A DNA stretch of 64,000 nt from Chitinophagaceae bacterium (GTDB lineage: Bacteria; Bacteroidota; Bacteroidia; Chitinophagales; Chitinophagaceae): NCBI GenBank assembly GCA_019752295.1, contig JAIEMK010000016.1, positions 22,876 to 86,875 on the forward strand. The letters are read 5' to 3'. Positions 18,611-28,071 of this stretch are shown here, in pieces. The first letter of the stretch is position 1; each line of letters starts with the position of its first letter. The notes below the pieces were generated by a model. It ran no database searches and was not told where the DNA came from. It saw nothing but the letters and a program-made list of their open reading frames with translations. The position numbers and the translations under genes were made by a program.

Positions 18611-19270
18611 TTAATCTTTCCAGAGAAAAGGGAATAAGATGATTGCAAGTGCTACGACCAAAATGTCGAGGCCGATTAATAAAAAAACCATTTGCCATAA
18701 TCCCGCCTGCACTACCGCCGAAAATGCAGCAGTTGATATTTTCATGAGTAATAACAACTGGGGAATGATGATGGGAAATCCCATGATGGCCATCAATGCC
18801 GATTGTTGCTGTGCTTTGGCTGCAATGGCTGCCAGAAAAGTAAATACCAAACTCAGGCTGATGCCACCCAAGCAGGCAATACCCAGAAATCGAAAACCAA
18901 ATTCAATTGGATTGCCCAATAAGAGGGTAAATATGGCAAGGCTGATGATACTCATTAGCAGCATCAACACACTATTAAAAATTAATTTGGAGAGCACAAA
19001 ATCGCGGGCACCTGCTATTGAATAAAAATACAACATGCGGCCGCGGCTTTCGGCCAGAAAACTTTTTGCCACTGCGTTTACACAAACAAATAATTGGATC
19101 ACCCAAAATAATCCGTTCCATACTTTGTCTTCTGGTTGCCCCATCGATAAATACACCACAAATATGGTAGAAGCAACATAAAGGAATATACCATAAAGCG
19201 TGTACTGCTGGCGGGTTTCCAGCAATAATTCTTTTTTTACCAGTGCGAGAATAGGGTTAGGGTTTTTCAT
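18611..19270 (-). CDS. ccmB: Heme exporter protein B
   Basis: CcmB is the membrane subunit of the CcmAB(CD) heme export system for cytochrome c maturation. This protein of about 219 residues starts with a cytoplasmic [11 protein letters not shown] segment followed by six hydrophobic helices, and contains [18 protein letters not shown], a CcmB hallmark. The ATG at 19270 is chosen, giving a 14-base overlap with tdk. Another ATG at 19297 would extend it by nine residues. No ccmA is in the window, and ccmC lies 4 kb away on the plus strand. Confidence 0.85.
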   Translation of the reverse strand: MKNPNPILALVKKELLLETRQQYTLYGIFLYVASTIFVVYLSMGQPEDKVWNGLFWVIQLFVCVNAVAKSFLAESRGRMLYFYSIAGARDFVLSKLIFNSVLMLLMSIISLAIFTLLLGNPIEFGFRFLGIACLGGISLSLVFTFLAAIAAKAQQQSALMAIMGFPIIIPQLLLLMKISTAAFSAVVQAGLWQMVFLLIGLDILVVALAIILFPFLWKD

Positions 19271-19826
19271 GTACACATTTTCTGCATCGAGGTTCATAAA
19301 CGTCTTTCTCTCCTAATAAAACCTGCGGACCTTCGGCAGATTTTCGGTGAGAAATACTGGCAATATTGCCGCATTTAACACAGATGGCGTGCAATTTAGT
19401 AATATAATCCGCTATTGCCAGTAAGTTTGGCATTTGACCAAAGGGCTGGCCTTTATAGTCCATATCCAATCCGGCCACAATAACACGAATCCCTTTAGCA
19501 GCAAGGGTTTCGCAAACATGCATGATCTGATCGTCGAAAAACTGTGCTTCATCAACTCCCACTACATCAACCCCTTCGGCCAACAATAAAATGGTTTGTG
19601 AATTATCGATAGGCGTAGATTGAATGGCATTTGCATCATGACTTACCACTTGCGTTTCATCGTAACGAGTATCGATTGCAGGCTTAAAAATTTCAACTTT
19701 CAGATTCGCAATTTTGGCTCTTTTTAAACGGCGAATTAGCTCTTCGGTCTTACCGCTAAACATGCTTCCGCAAATCACTTCAATCCATCCTCTTCTTTCG
19801 CCGGATATATTCGGTTCTATAAACAT
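19257..19826 (-). CDS. tdk: Thymidine kinase
   Basis: This 189-residue type II thymidine kinase phosphorylates thymidine in the salvage pathway. Seen: the P-loop [14 protein letters not shown] near residue 20, [11 protein letters not shown], and the C-terminal zinc-binding cysteines in CVKCGN and CRKC. The length matches the family. Its 3' end overlaps the ccmB start, so the two are likely translated together. Confidence 0.96.
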   Translation of the reverse strand: MFIEPNISGERRGWIEVICGSMFSGKTEELIRRLKRAKIANLKVEIFKPAIDTRYDETQVVSHDANAIQSTPIDNSQTILLLAEGVDVVGVDEAQFFDDQIMHVCETLAAKGIRVIVAGLDMDYKGQPFGQMPNLLAIADYITKLHAICVKCGNIASISHRKSAEGPQVLLGEKDVYEPRCRKCVHEKP

Positions 19827-19903
19827 CTACAAAATAAATTAGAAAATAAATCGTTTCATCAATAACCAACTGGCATTTTAACACATCAAATGTATTACTT
19901 CCA

Positions 19904-20581
19904 ATGGAAAGAGTGGGTATACTGATTGATAAACTAAAAGAACAGTTCAACCAACAGGCTGAAGCAGATAGTATGTTGATTACTGCGCAGATGTTAATAG
20001 GAGAACTGCAAAAGCACAAAACAGTAGACCTGTCAAAAGCGGGAGTATCGGTTGTGATGCCCACAAATTATTCAAATCCTTCGACCGTTTCAATGACCGA
20101 ATCTCCAATCGCCAAATCAGTTGCGAAGGGGACTAGCCAAAAGAAGGAAGAACTGAGTGGTTGGCTTTTCGACATGCATTTAGATTTGCCTGTGATTGCA
20201 CCCGCTGCAGAAAATCAAATCGAACAGGCTGATCATGGAAAGGAAATATTTGAACTCAACGATAGCATACTAAATCATCAGCCGAGTTTGAACGACCATT
20301 TAAAATCAGAAGAAACCGAAGTTTCGGAAGCGTTTCAGGAAACACCGATCAGAGATTTGAAAAAAGCAATTGGAATAAACGATCGTTATCTATTTATCAA
20401 CGAACTTTTCAGGGGCGACGAAACAATGTATGAAAGGAGTTTGAAAACCATTAATGGATTTAATATCTTTCCCGAAGCTCAATACTGGATTCAAAGAGAA
20501 TTAAAAGTAAAACTGGGATGGAAAGACCGTTCCGAAATTGTAGACCACTTTCATCAAATAGTTAAGAGGCGGTTTGCTTGA
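19904..20581 (+). CDS. Conserved hypothetical protein, no recognised domain
   Basis: This 225-residue protein is probably soluble, with no signal peptide or membrane segment. An N-terminal helix (KLKEQFNQQAEADSMLITAQMLIGELQ) is followed by a variable acidic linker and a conserved-looking C-terminal part (LKKAIGINDRYLFINELFRGDETMYERSLKTI...EAQYWIQRELKVKLGW). I recall similar proteins in Bacteroidota without assigned function. It is divergent from tdk and overlaps the 3' end of waaA by 28 bases tail to tail. Confidence 0.7.
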   Translation: MERVGILIDKLKEQFNQQAEADSMLITAQMLIGELQKHKTVDLSKAGVSVVMPTNYSNPSTVSMTESPIAKSVAKGTSQKKEELSGWLFDMHLDLPVIAPAAENQIEQADHGKEIFELNDSILNHQPSLNDHLKSEETEVSEAFQETPIRDLKKAIGINDRYLFINELFRGDETMYERSLKTINGFNIFPEAQYWIQRELKVKLGWKDRSEIVDHFHQIVKRRFA

Positions 20582-21825
20582 ATATAATCCATAATTTTTT
20601 TTGTAGCTCCTGCTTTTTCGTACACATAATTTTTCGACGCTAACATTGCAGATGCATAAAGGGAATCTGTTTTATCAAACAACTGATCTAAAACTTCTTC
20701 CATTTCCAGTGCATTTTCCACACTAATGCATCCGCCATTTTCTACAAGGTCAACAGCTTCTACATATTTTTCATACACAGGGCCGATTATTACAGGTTTA
20801 CCATACACTGCGGCTTCCAGCACATTGTGTACACCGTCTCCTCCGAATCCGCCACCTACCAAACAAATAGTGGCATAGTGATAGAGTCGGGTTAATAAGC
20901 CATAATTGTTAATGATTAAAACCTGCAGATCGGTAGGAATAGTCTTGTTTTGTGCAATCGCATTTTCATATTCCGAATAAAGCATGGAACGTTTATATAA
21001 TTTCTTGCATTCTTTCAATCTTTCCTCCGAGATCTCGTGTGGAGCAATGATACATTTAATAGAAGGGTGTTCGTTGATATAATGATCGAGCTCTTCGTCG
21101 TCTTCGGTCCATGTGCTTCCAGCAACAATTGTTAATGAGCCTTTGCAAAATGTTTCAATATTTAGAATGGGCTCAAATGCTGCAACAATTTCGATAACAC
21201 GGTCGAATCGGGTGTCGCCACTAATGCTCAGAGCATGCTTTAGTCCGATCTCAGAAAGTAGTTTTTCGGATTCTTTATCCTGAAGAAAAAAGTGATTAAA
21301 ATTTTGGAGAATGGCCCTGTAAAATCCACCATACCATTTAAAAAAATATTGATCCTCGCGAAAAATTCCAGACAATAACAAAAGAGGAATTTTTCTTTTT
21401 GCTGCTTCCATGCTATAGTAATACCAGAATTCGTACTTAATAAAAAGAATCAGTTTGGGTTGTACGATATTAAAAAATTTGTTCGCCGCCGATGCAGAAT
21501 CCATTGGCAGGTAACTAATATGGTCGGCCATGGAATAGTTTTTCCTGACTTCATATCCTGAAGGCGAAAAAAAAGTCAGCAATATTTTGTAGGACGGATA
21601 AGATTTTTTGATGCTTTCCAGTACCGGCCGCCCTTGTTCAAACTCGCCCAAAGAAGCACAGTGAATCCAGATGACAGGTTTTTTTTGCTGAGAAAAAGCG
21701 GTGCTCAGGGTGTTGAAAATTTCTTTTCTACCCTTTACCCATTTATCGGCTTTCTCGTTATAAAAGCTGAGCAGCCAAGCGGCTTTCGGGTACAAAAAAA
21801 CAAAGAGTTGATAGAGTATTTTCAA
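20554..21825 (-). CDS. waaA: 3-deoxy-D-manno-octulosonic acid transferase (Kdo transferase)
   Basis: WaaA adds Kdo from CMP-Kdo to lipid A precursors at the inner membrane. This 423-residue GT30 enzyme has an N-terminal hydrophobic anchor (about residues 3-20), WIHCASLGEFEQGRPV, a TFFSPSGYE segment, then the GT-B C-terminal half with VAGSTWTEDDEEL, APHEISEERL and GGGFGGDGVHNVLEAAVYGKPVIIGP. It pairs functionally with kdsA at the start of the window. Its 3' end overlaps the unknown gene on the other strand. Confidence 0.95.
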   Translation of the reverse strand: MKILYQLFVFLYPKAAWLLSFYNEKADKWVKGRKEIFNTLSTAFSQQKKPVIWIHCASLGEFEQGRPVLESIKKSYPSYKILLTFFSPSGYEVRKNYSMADHISYLPMDSASAANKFFNIVQPKLILFIKYEFWYYYSMEAAKRKIPLLLLSGIFREDQYFFKWYGGFYRAILQNFNHFFLQDKESEKLLSEIGLKHALSISGDTRFDRVIEIVAAFEPILNIETFCKGSLTIVAGSTWTEDDEELDHYINEHPSIKCIIAPHEISEERLKECKKLYKRSMLYSEYENAIAQNKTIPTDLQVLIINNYGLLTRLYHYATICLVGGGFGGDGVHNVLEAAVYGKPVIIGPVYEKYVEAVDLVENGGCISVENALEMEEVLDQLFDKTDSLYASAMLASKNYVYEKAGATKKIMDYIQANRLLTI

Positions 21826-21918
21826 TTAGCAGTTTCTAACCACAAAATAACGCAAATAATTCAAGCTTATTTCAGTAAATTCAGATAATCGTGAATCTTA
21901 ATTTGTTGATTTTTAATG

Positions 21919-21926
21919 TAGATTTG
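21919..21926 (+). promoter_or_regulatory. Putative -7 box of the nucleotide-sugar operon
   Basis: TAGATTTG fits TAnnTTTG and lies 22 bases before the first aminotransferase ATG. The -33 element is not clear. Confidence 0.4.
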
Positions 21927-21948
21927 CTCAACACTAAGAAGTTCAATT

Positions 21949-23082
21949 ATGCGGCCGATTCAGATGGTTGATACGAAGCAACAGTATCTTAAGATTAAAA
22001 CAGAAGTAGATGCTGCAATTCATGAGGTTTTAGATACTGCGTCTTATATCAATGGAAAAGCGGTTCAGGATTTTACGGCACAGTTAAATAATTATCAGGG
22101 CTCTGGTTTTACCATTCCTTGTGCCAATGGAACCGATGCATTACAGATTGCCATGATGGCTTTGGATCTGCAACCCGGCGATGAGGTAATCACTCCCTCC
22201 TTTACTTATATTGCTACTACCGAAGTGGTTGCATTGCTGAAGTTAAAACCGGTATTTGTAGAAGTTGACCCCAAAACTTTTTGCATTGATCCCGAATCTG
22301 TTCGCAAAGCCATCACGGCTAAAACAAAAGCGATTGTGCCGGTACACTTATACGGACATGCTGCGCCAATGGAAGAAATTATGCAAATAGCTTCTGAATT
22401 TGGTTTGTATGTGATTGAAGATAATGCTCAGGCAATAGGTTGCGATTATCGGTTTTCTGATGGAACAGTAAAGAAAACAGGATCGATTGGAACCATCGGA
22501 GCAACTTCTTTTTATCCAAGTAAAAACCTCGGTGCATATGGCGATGGGGGGGCAATATTTACAAATGATAAGGATTTGGCGCATAAGATGAAAATGATTG
22601 CCAATCATGGTCAGCAAACAAGATACTATCACGAAATTGTGGGATGCAATTCGCGACTCGACTCCATACAAGCGGCCATCTTAAACATTAAGCTGAGAGA
22701 ATTAGATCATTATATTGTAGCACGTCAAAGGGCCGCGGCATTCTACGATGCGGCATTCTCCAGTAGCGAAAAAATTACAACACCATTTGTGGCTCCTTAT
22801 AGTTCGCACGTGTACCATCAATATACATTGCAATTGAATCAGGTAAACCGAGATGGTTTGAATGCGTATCTGGCTGAGAAAAAAATTCCTTCGATGATTT
22901 ATTATCCTGTACCGGGTCATAAACAACAAATGTTTAGTTCTTTCCACTTGCCAGAAATGAATTTAAAAGTTACGGATTGGCTAACAGAAAGGGTTATATC
23001 GTTGCCAATGCATACCGAATTGGATGATGATCAATTAACGTATATTACAGAACACATCCTCAACTTTATAAATAACGAATAA
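21949..23082 (+). CDS. DegT/DnrJ/EryC1/StrS family sugar aminotransferase
   Basis: This 377-residue PLP-dependent enzyme aminates a keto sugar nucleotide. Seen: PCANGTDALQIAM, the Asp-containing VIEDNAQAIGCDY, and [18 protein letters not shown] with the PLP-binding Lys (Ser in some relatives is absent). The product is probably an amino sugar for surface polysaccharide. Its stop overlaps the ugd start by one base, so it is operonic with ugd and the decarboxylase. The stereochemistry and exact substrate cannot be assigned. Confidence 0.93.
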   Translation: MRPIQMVDTKQQYLKIKTEVDAAIHEVLDTASYINGKAVQDFTAQLNNYQGSGFTIPCANGTDALQIAMMALDLQPGDEVITPSFTYIATTEVVALLKLKPVFVEVDPKTFCIDPESVRKAITAKTKAIVPVHLYGHAAPMEEIMQIASEFGLYVIEDNAQAIGCDYRFSDGTVKKTGSIGTIGATSFYPSKNLGAYGDGGAIFTNDKDLAHKMKMIANHGQQTRYYHEIVGCNSRLDSIQAAILNIKLRELDHYIVARQRAAAFYDAAFSSSEKITTPFVAPYSSHVYHQYTLQLNQVNRDGLNAYLAEKKIPSMIYYPVPGHKQQMFSSFHLPEMNLKVTDWLTERVISLPMHTELDDDQLTYITEHILNFINNE

Positions 23083-24383
23083 TGAAAATAGCAGTAGTTG
23101 GAACAGGATATGTAGGACTCGTTACAGGAACCTGTTTTGCAGAAACAGGAAATAGAGTAACCTGCGTAGATATTGATATCAAAAAAGTAAACAAACTGTC
23201 GAATGGCGAAATCACCATTTACGAACCCGGTTTGGAAAAAATATTTTTGCGTAATACAAAGGAGGGGCGATTAAAATTCACAACCAATTTGGAAGAAGGT
23301 ATCAAAGATGCTGAAATTGTATTTCTTGCATTGCCTACACCTCCGGGAGCAGATGGGTCGGCCGATCTTAAATATATTCTTGGCGTTGCAAACGATCTGG
23401 GTAAAATATTGACCGACTATATGGTGATCGTAGATAAAAGCACAGTGCCTGTTGGTACTGCGGCTAAAGTACATGCTGCGGTTGCTGCCAACTATAAAGG
23501 AGAATTTGATATTGTAAGCAATCCTGAGTTTTTGAGAGAAGGGGTTGCCGTTGACGATTTTATGAAGCCCGATCGGGTTGTAATTGGAACCATGTCTGAG
23601 CGTGCAAGAAAAGTAATGGGAGAATTATATTCACCATTTGTTCGTCAGGGTAACCCTGTAATTTATATGGATGAAAAATCTGCTGAACTTACCAAGTACG
23701 CAGCCAACTCATTTCTCGCTACAAAAATTTCTTTCATGAATGAGATTGCACAGCTTTGCGAGAAAGTAGGTGCCGATGTTGATATGGTTCGTAAAGGAAT
23801 CGGCAGTGACGATCGTATCGGTCGTCGTTTCTTATTTCCCGGTATCGGATATGGAGGAAGCTGTTTTCCTAAAGATGTTCAGGCACTCATCATGTCATCT
23901 GAAGAAGTAGGATATAATTTCCAGATCTTAAAAGCAGTAGAAGAAGTAAATGAATTACAGAAGCTACACTTGATACCAAAGATCAAAGCTTATTTTATGA
24001 ACGATCTGAAAGGCAAACATTTTGCTTTGTGGGGATTAGCGTTCAAACCCAATACCGACGATATTCGCGAAGCACCTGCTTTGTATATTATTGATTCTTT
24101 GATCAAAGAAGGCGCTACCGTTACAGCTTACGATCCGGAAGCAATGCACAATGTACAAAACCTGTTGGGACATAAAGTAAATTATGCGGCTGACCAATAT
24201 AGTACACTGGCCGGTGCCGATGCACTGATTATTGCCACTGAATGGAGCGAGTTTAGAACACCAGATTTTGAAATCATTGAATCGAAATTGAAGAACAAAG
24301 TGATCTTTGATGGACGTAATTTATTCGACGTAAATCAAATTCGGGGGATGGGTTATCATTATGAAAGTATCGGTAGACTATAA
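23082..24383 (+). CDS. ugd: UDP-glucose 6-dehydrogenase
   Basis: This 433-residue enzyme oxidises UDP-glucose to UDP-glucuronate with two NAD. Seen: the N-terminal [42 protein letters not shown] and the catalytic cysteine in [12 protein letters not shown], then [15 protein letters not shown] in the C-terminal domain. It directly precedes the UDP-glucuronate decarboxylase, so the pair can make UDP-xylose. Confidence 0.97.
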   Translation: MKIAVVGTGYVGLVTGTCFAETGNRVTCVDIDIKKVNKLSNGEITIYEPGLEKIFLRNTKEGRLKFTTNLEEGIKDAEIVFLALPTPPGADGSADLKYILGVANDLGKILTDYMVIVDKSTVPVGTAAKVHAAVAANYKGEFDIVSNPEFLREGVAVDDFMKPDRVVIGTMSERARKVMGELYSPFVRQGNPVIYMDEKSAELTKYAANSFLATKISFMNEIAQLCEKVGADVDMVRKGIGSDDRIGRRFLFPGIGYGGSCFPKDVQALIMSSEEVGYNFQILKAVEEVNELQKLHLIPKIKAYFMNDLKGKHFALWGLAFKPNTDDIREAPALYIIDSLIKEGATVTAYDPEAMHNVQNLLGHKVNYAADQYSTLAGADALIIATEWSEFRTPDFEIIESKLKNKVIFDGRNLFDVNQIRGMGYHYESIGRL

Positions 24384-24393
24384 AACAAATACT

Positions 24394-25374
24394 ATGTCAC
24401 AGAAAAGAATTTTAATTACAGGTGCCGCAGGATTTTTAGGATCACATTTATGCGATCGTTTTATTAAAGAAGGCTATCACGTGATTGGCATGGATAATCT
24501 GATCACGGGAGACCTCAGAAATATCGAACACCTTTTTAAACTGGAAGATTTCGAATTTTATCACCACGATGTATCCAAGTTTATTCACGTGCCCGGTAAG
24601 ATCGATTATATCCTACATTTTGCATCACCTGCAAGCCCGATCGACTATTTGAAAATTCCAATTCAAACTTTGAAAGTGGGCGCATTGGGAACTCATAATT
24701 GCTTGGGACTTGCCAAAGCAAAGAACGCTAGAATGCTTGTTGCTTCTACAAGCGAAGTGTATGGCGATCCAATGGTACACCCTCAAACCGAAGAGTATTG
24801 GGGCAATGTTAATCCGGTAGGGCCCAGAGGCGTTTATGATGAAGCAAAAAGATTTATGGAGTCGATAACCCGTGCTTATTATACATTTCATGGTGTTGAA
24901 ACCAGAATCATCAGAATCTTCAATACCTATGGGCCCAGGATGCGACTCAATGATGGTCGTGCTCTGCCTGCATTTATTGGGCAGGCTTTACGCGGAGAAG
25001 ACCTAACCGTATTTGGTGATGGTAGTCAAACCCGTTCGTTCTGTTATGTGGATGATTTGGTAGAAGGCATTTATCGTTTGCTGATGAGCGATTATACCAT
25101 GCCTGTGAATGTTGGTAACCCCAATGAAATTTCTTTAAAAGATTTTGCAGAAGAAGTTTTGAAGCTAACAGGTTCTTCTGTAAAGATTATTTATAAAGAT
25201 CTTCCGGTGGATGATCCAAAGCAACGCAAACCAGATATTACAAAAGCAAAACAATTATTAGGCTGGGAGCCAAAAATTGATAGGGCAGAGGGATTAAAAA
25301 GAACCTATGAATATTTTAAATCGCTGCCTAAGGAAGAATGGTCAAGACAACCCAAAGAATTTGTCAGTCACTAA
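24394..25374 (+). CDS. UDP-glucuronate decarboxylase (UDP-xylose synthase-like)
   Basis: This SDR enzyme of about 326 residues probably converts UDP-glucuronate to UDP-xylose (or the 4-keto intermediate). Seen: [34 protein letters not shown] with the catalytic Tyr and Lys, [10 protein letters not shown] and [17 protein letters not shown] chose the ATG at 24394, just before the Rossmann strand. An ATG at 24361 would overlap ugd by 23 bases and add 11 residues. It is operonic with ugd and followed by a hairpin. Confidence 0.93.
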   Translation: MSQKRILITGAAGFLGSHLCDRFIKEGYHVIGMDNLITGDLRNIEHLFKLEDFEFYHHDVSKFIHVPGKIDYILHFASPASPIDYLKIPIQTLKVGALGTHNCLGLAKAKNARMLVASTSEVYGDPMVHPQTEEYWGNVNPVGPRGVYDEAKRFMESITRAYYTFHGVETRIIRIFNTYGPRMRLNDGRALPAFIGQALRGEDLTVFGDGSQTRSFCYVDDLVEGIYRLLMSDYTMPVNVGNPNEISLKDFAEEVLKLTGSSVKIIYKDLPVDDPKQRKPDITKAKQLLGWEPKIDRAEGLKRTYEYFKSLPKEEWSRQPKEFVSH

Positions 25375-25399
25375 TAAAAAAGATTGAAAATAATAAATT

Positions 25400-25438
25400 G
25401 GGCCAATCAACGGATATCCGGAATTGAGCCCTTTTTTA
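25400..25438 (+). terminator. Hairpin terminator after the UDP-xylose genes
   Basis: GGGCCAAT and ATTGAGCCC form an imperfect stem, followed by a run of T. It separates the decarboxylase gene from rfbD. Confidence 0.6.
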
Positions 25439-25458
25439 TTGAGTAAAAAAATACGATC

Positions 25459-26334
25459 ATGTCAAAACCATTGGTGGTAGTTACCGGAAAAAACGGACAA
25501 TTGGGTTGGGAGATTTTACAGTTGCCTGAATCATTGAAGGAACAGTTCGAGTTTTTATTTACAGGCCGCGAAGAACTTGATTTAGCAAAGCCTGAAACCA
25601 TTCCTGCATTTTTTGAAAAAAATAAACCCGCTTACTTTATCAATTGTGCTGCCTATACTGCAGTGGATAAAGCAGAGCAGGAAAATGAACTGGCATATAA
25701 AACCAATGCAGAATCGGTAGGACTCATCGCAAAACATTGTGCTTCTATCGACGCGGTATTGATTACGATTTCTACTGATTATGTATTTGATGGAAATGGT
25801 AAAGAACCCTATCAAATAAATACCAAAACCAATCCCATAAATTATTATGGATATAGTAAATGGGTGGGGGAGCAGCTTGCATTAGCTAATTGCCCAAAAT
25901 CAATTGTGATACGAACTTCATGGGTTTATAGTACCCATGGAAACAATTTTGTAAAAACGATGTTGCGTTTAATGAACGAGCGCCCCGAATTAAAAGTAGT
26001 AAGCGATCAGATCGGTTCGCCTACTTATGCTGCTGATCTTGCTGAAACTATTTTGAAGATGATGCAATCCATTCAAAATGGTCATGCGCATTATGGCATT
26101 TACCAATATAGTAATACTGGTGTAATCTCTTGGTATGATTTTGCAACAGCTATAGCAAAATTGGGATCCAAAAATTGTAATGTGTTACCCATTCCGTCCT
26201 CTGCTTATCCAACACCGGCAAAGCGTCCCGGATATTCTGTAATGGATTGTTCGGGCTTAGTGAATGACTATGGAATAGTGTTAAAAGACTGGCACAGTAG
26301 TTTAGCAAAATGTATTGGTTTGCTAAACAGTTGA
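25459..26334 (+). CDS. rfbD: dTDP-4-dehydrorhamnose reductase
   Basis: This 291-residue SDR reduces dTDP-4-keto-L-rhamnose to dTDP-L-rhamnose. Seen: VTGKNGQLGWEI at the N terminus, NCAAYTAVDKAE, STDYVFDG and NYYGYSKWVGE with the catalytic Tyr/Lys, and VIRTSWVYS. rfbA, rfbB and rfbC are not in the window, so the pathway must be completed elsewhere. It follows the UDP-xylose operon after a terminator. Confidence 0.93.
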   Translation: MSKPLVVVTGKNGQLGWEILQLPESLKEQFEFLFTGREELDLAKPETIPAFFEKNKPAYFINCAAYTAVDKAEQENELAYKTNAESVGLIAKHCASIDAVLITISTDYVFDGNGKEPYQINTKTNPINYYGYSKWVGEQLALANCPKSIVIRTSWVYSTHGNNFVKTMLRLMNERPELKVVSDQIGSPTYAADLAETILKMMQSIQNGHAHYGIYQYSNTGVISWYDFATAIAKLGSKNCNVLPIPSSAYPTPAKRPGYSVMDCSGLVNDYGIVLKDWHSSLAKCIGLLNS

Positions 26335-26352
26335 TTCAATCCTTTATTGAAA

Positions 26353-26850
26353 TTATTGAGCCCAGATTTTTCCGGTACTAACACCGTGACAACTATTACA
26401 CTGTCCTGTTGAAATGGAAGTAGACATATACATCGTAGTTGTTTTTCCCTGAACTGCAGGATACAAACCCGCTGTAAAATTCATCGCCTGCGTGGTATAG
26501 AAATTACCCAGATTGTCGCCAGAGATGGTGTACATCAAAGTTCCGGTTCCATTAGGGCCTGTGTAAAATTTAATGGTAGCATTCGGGAAAGTAGTGTTTG
26601 CAACATTATCGTAAACGGTTCCTGCTGCGGTAAACCAACCTTCTCCCGGGCCGCCCTGCTTATGGCAATTCATACAGTTTTGCCCCATATTATGGCTTTT
26701 ACTGGTTCCTGCTGTACTGCTTTTGGAAGAAGATTCACCAGTGCCTTCATTCTCGCTACTATTTTGAGTTTCTTTAGTACAAGACTGAATTAGAACTATT
26801 GACATAAAAATAGTTGAAATAAAAATGGATGCTTTAACTGTCTTGTTCAT
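26353..26850 (-). CDS. Lipoprotein with two CxxCH motifs
   Basis: This 165-residue protein has a lipoprotein signal (hydrophobic residues about 8-20, lipid-modified Cys24 in LIQSC) and a Ser/Gly/Thr-rich linker. CMNCH (Cys59, Cys62, His63) lies before a central domain and CNSCH (Cys151, Cys154, His155) near the C terminus. CxxCH is the covalent heme c motif, so it could be a diheme cytochrome anchored to the membrane. The middle region (AAGTVYDN...NATIKFYTGPNGTGTLMYTIS...GNFYT) resembles carboxypeptidase-regulatory-like beta sandwiches. The heme assignment is inferred. It is convergent with rfbD. Confidence 0.65.
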   Translation of the reverse strand: MNKTVKASIFISTIFMSIVLIQSCTKETQNSSENEGTGESSSKSSTAGTSKSHNMGQNCMNCHKQGGPGEGWFTAAGTVYDNVANTTFPNATIKFYTGPNGTGTLMYTISGDNLGNFYTTQAMNFTAGLYPAVQGKTTTMYMSTSISTGQCNSCHGVSTGKIWAQ

Positions 26851-26985
26851 TTGATAGGTTTTGTTGTAAAATCATTGGCTACAATATTGCTGGAAGCAAC
26901 TTGCGTGCCCGTTTTTTACAACAGACGACAAATGGTTCATGAAAAAACAAAAGGTTTTGTTAAAGCTATTAAATAGCAAAAAATA

Positions 26986-27813
26986 TTATTGCAACTTTTT
27001 AAAAGGGGTTTGAAAAAAATCGTCCACTTTTTTACTAAACTCATCTGCGTGTTCAATCAAGGTTGCGTGACCAGAATTGGGCAATATCCATAAGTATGCT
27101 TTTGGAATGCCCTGATAAATTTTTATGGTATGTTCCAAGTTGATAAGGTCGTGATCGCCGCTAATGATTAATGAAGGACATAAAATGCTTTGTAGGGCAC
27201 TCAATGGAATATTGGGTTGAACCCAATCGAGCATAAATATTTTCCAATCATTTTTTTCTTTGGCAGTCGTAAATATTTTGGACTTGTATAAATCATAATG
27301 ACTCATTTCCTCCTTCCATAATGAGGGCAATAGTGCTGTTGAATCTGGCCATAAATTAGCGCCTGTGCTTGCAAGTTTTATTACTTTATTCGGGTGCTTC
27401 ATAGCAAGCTCTAGCGCAACAATACCTCCGTCGCTCCATCCTATAATGTATGCCGCATCAATATGCATTTGCTCGAGGAGGGCTGCATTGTCGTCTGCCA
27501 TCATCTCAAAACTCAAGGAGTCACCAGGATCTATCGATTTACCATGTGCTCTGCTATCTACCGCAATAACTTTGTACCGCTCCGAAAAGTAAGGTATAAT
27601 GGTAGCCATCGATTTGATAGCTCCACCATTACCATGAATCATCAGTAAGGGTTTCCCATTTCCATATTGCTCAGTATAGAAGTTTATACCACGAACTTTA
27701 TAATATTTTCCTGCAGATGGGTTATTGCCATAATCAATTTTAGTTTGGCCATTGATTGATTTCGCGCAAATAAAAAGAAATAAAAAAAGAAAGACTCTGT
27801 ACATAGCAATCAT
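26986..27813 (-). CDS. Secreted alpha/beta hydrolase
   Basis: This protein of about 275 residues has a signal peptide ending INGQ and an alpha/beta hydrolase fold. The oxyanion motif HGNGG is near residue 62, the nucleophile elbow is GWSDGG, the Asp lies in SGDHDLI and the catalytic His in NSGHATLIE. The substrate is unknown, and the organisation resembles proline iminopeptidase/esterase relatives. The ATG at 27813 is preferred. An upstream ATG at 27843 gives a longer, less signal-like start. Confidence 0.85.
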   Translation of the reverse strand: MIAMYRVFLFLFLFICAKSINGQTKIDYGNNPSAGKYYKVRGINFYTEQYGNGKPLLMIHGNGGAIKSMATIIPYFSERYKVIAVDSRAHGKSIDPGDSLSFEMMADDNAALLEQMHIDAAYIIGWSDGGIVALELAMKHPNKVIKLASTGANLWPDSTALLPSLWKEEMSHYDLYKSKIFTTAKEKNDWKIFMLDWVQPNIPLSALQSILCPSLIISGDHDLINLEHTIKIYQGIPKAYLWILPNSGHATLIEHADEFSKKVDDFFQTPFKKLQ

Positions 27814-28071
27814 TTTTTGGTTAACAACAACTAAAATATACAACTACTTTTTCTATTTGAATAATCTGGATTAGATTATCTCTTTGAAAATAATCCACTA
27901 TTAATATACCTTATTTTAATAGATACCTATACCAACTGTATGGTATTTTATTTCAATTGTATAAATAAATGCAGTAAATACCATTTTGTTGGTATGAGCA
28001 ATCCTTGAATATCGAAATAGGTTTGTTAGTGAATAAAAATATTTTGTTTTTATTCTTCTAATAATGCTGAT

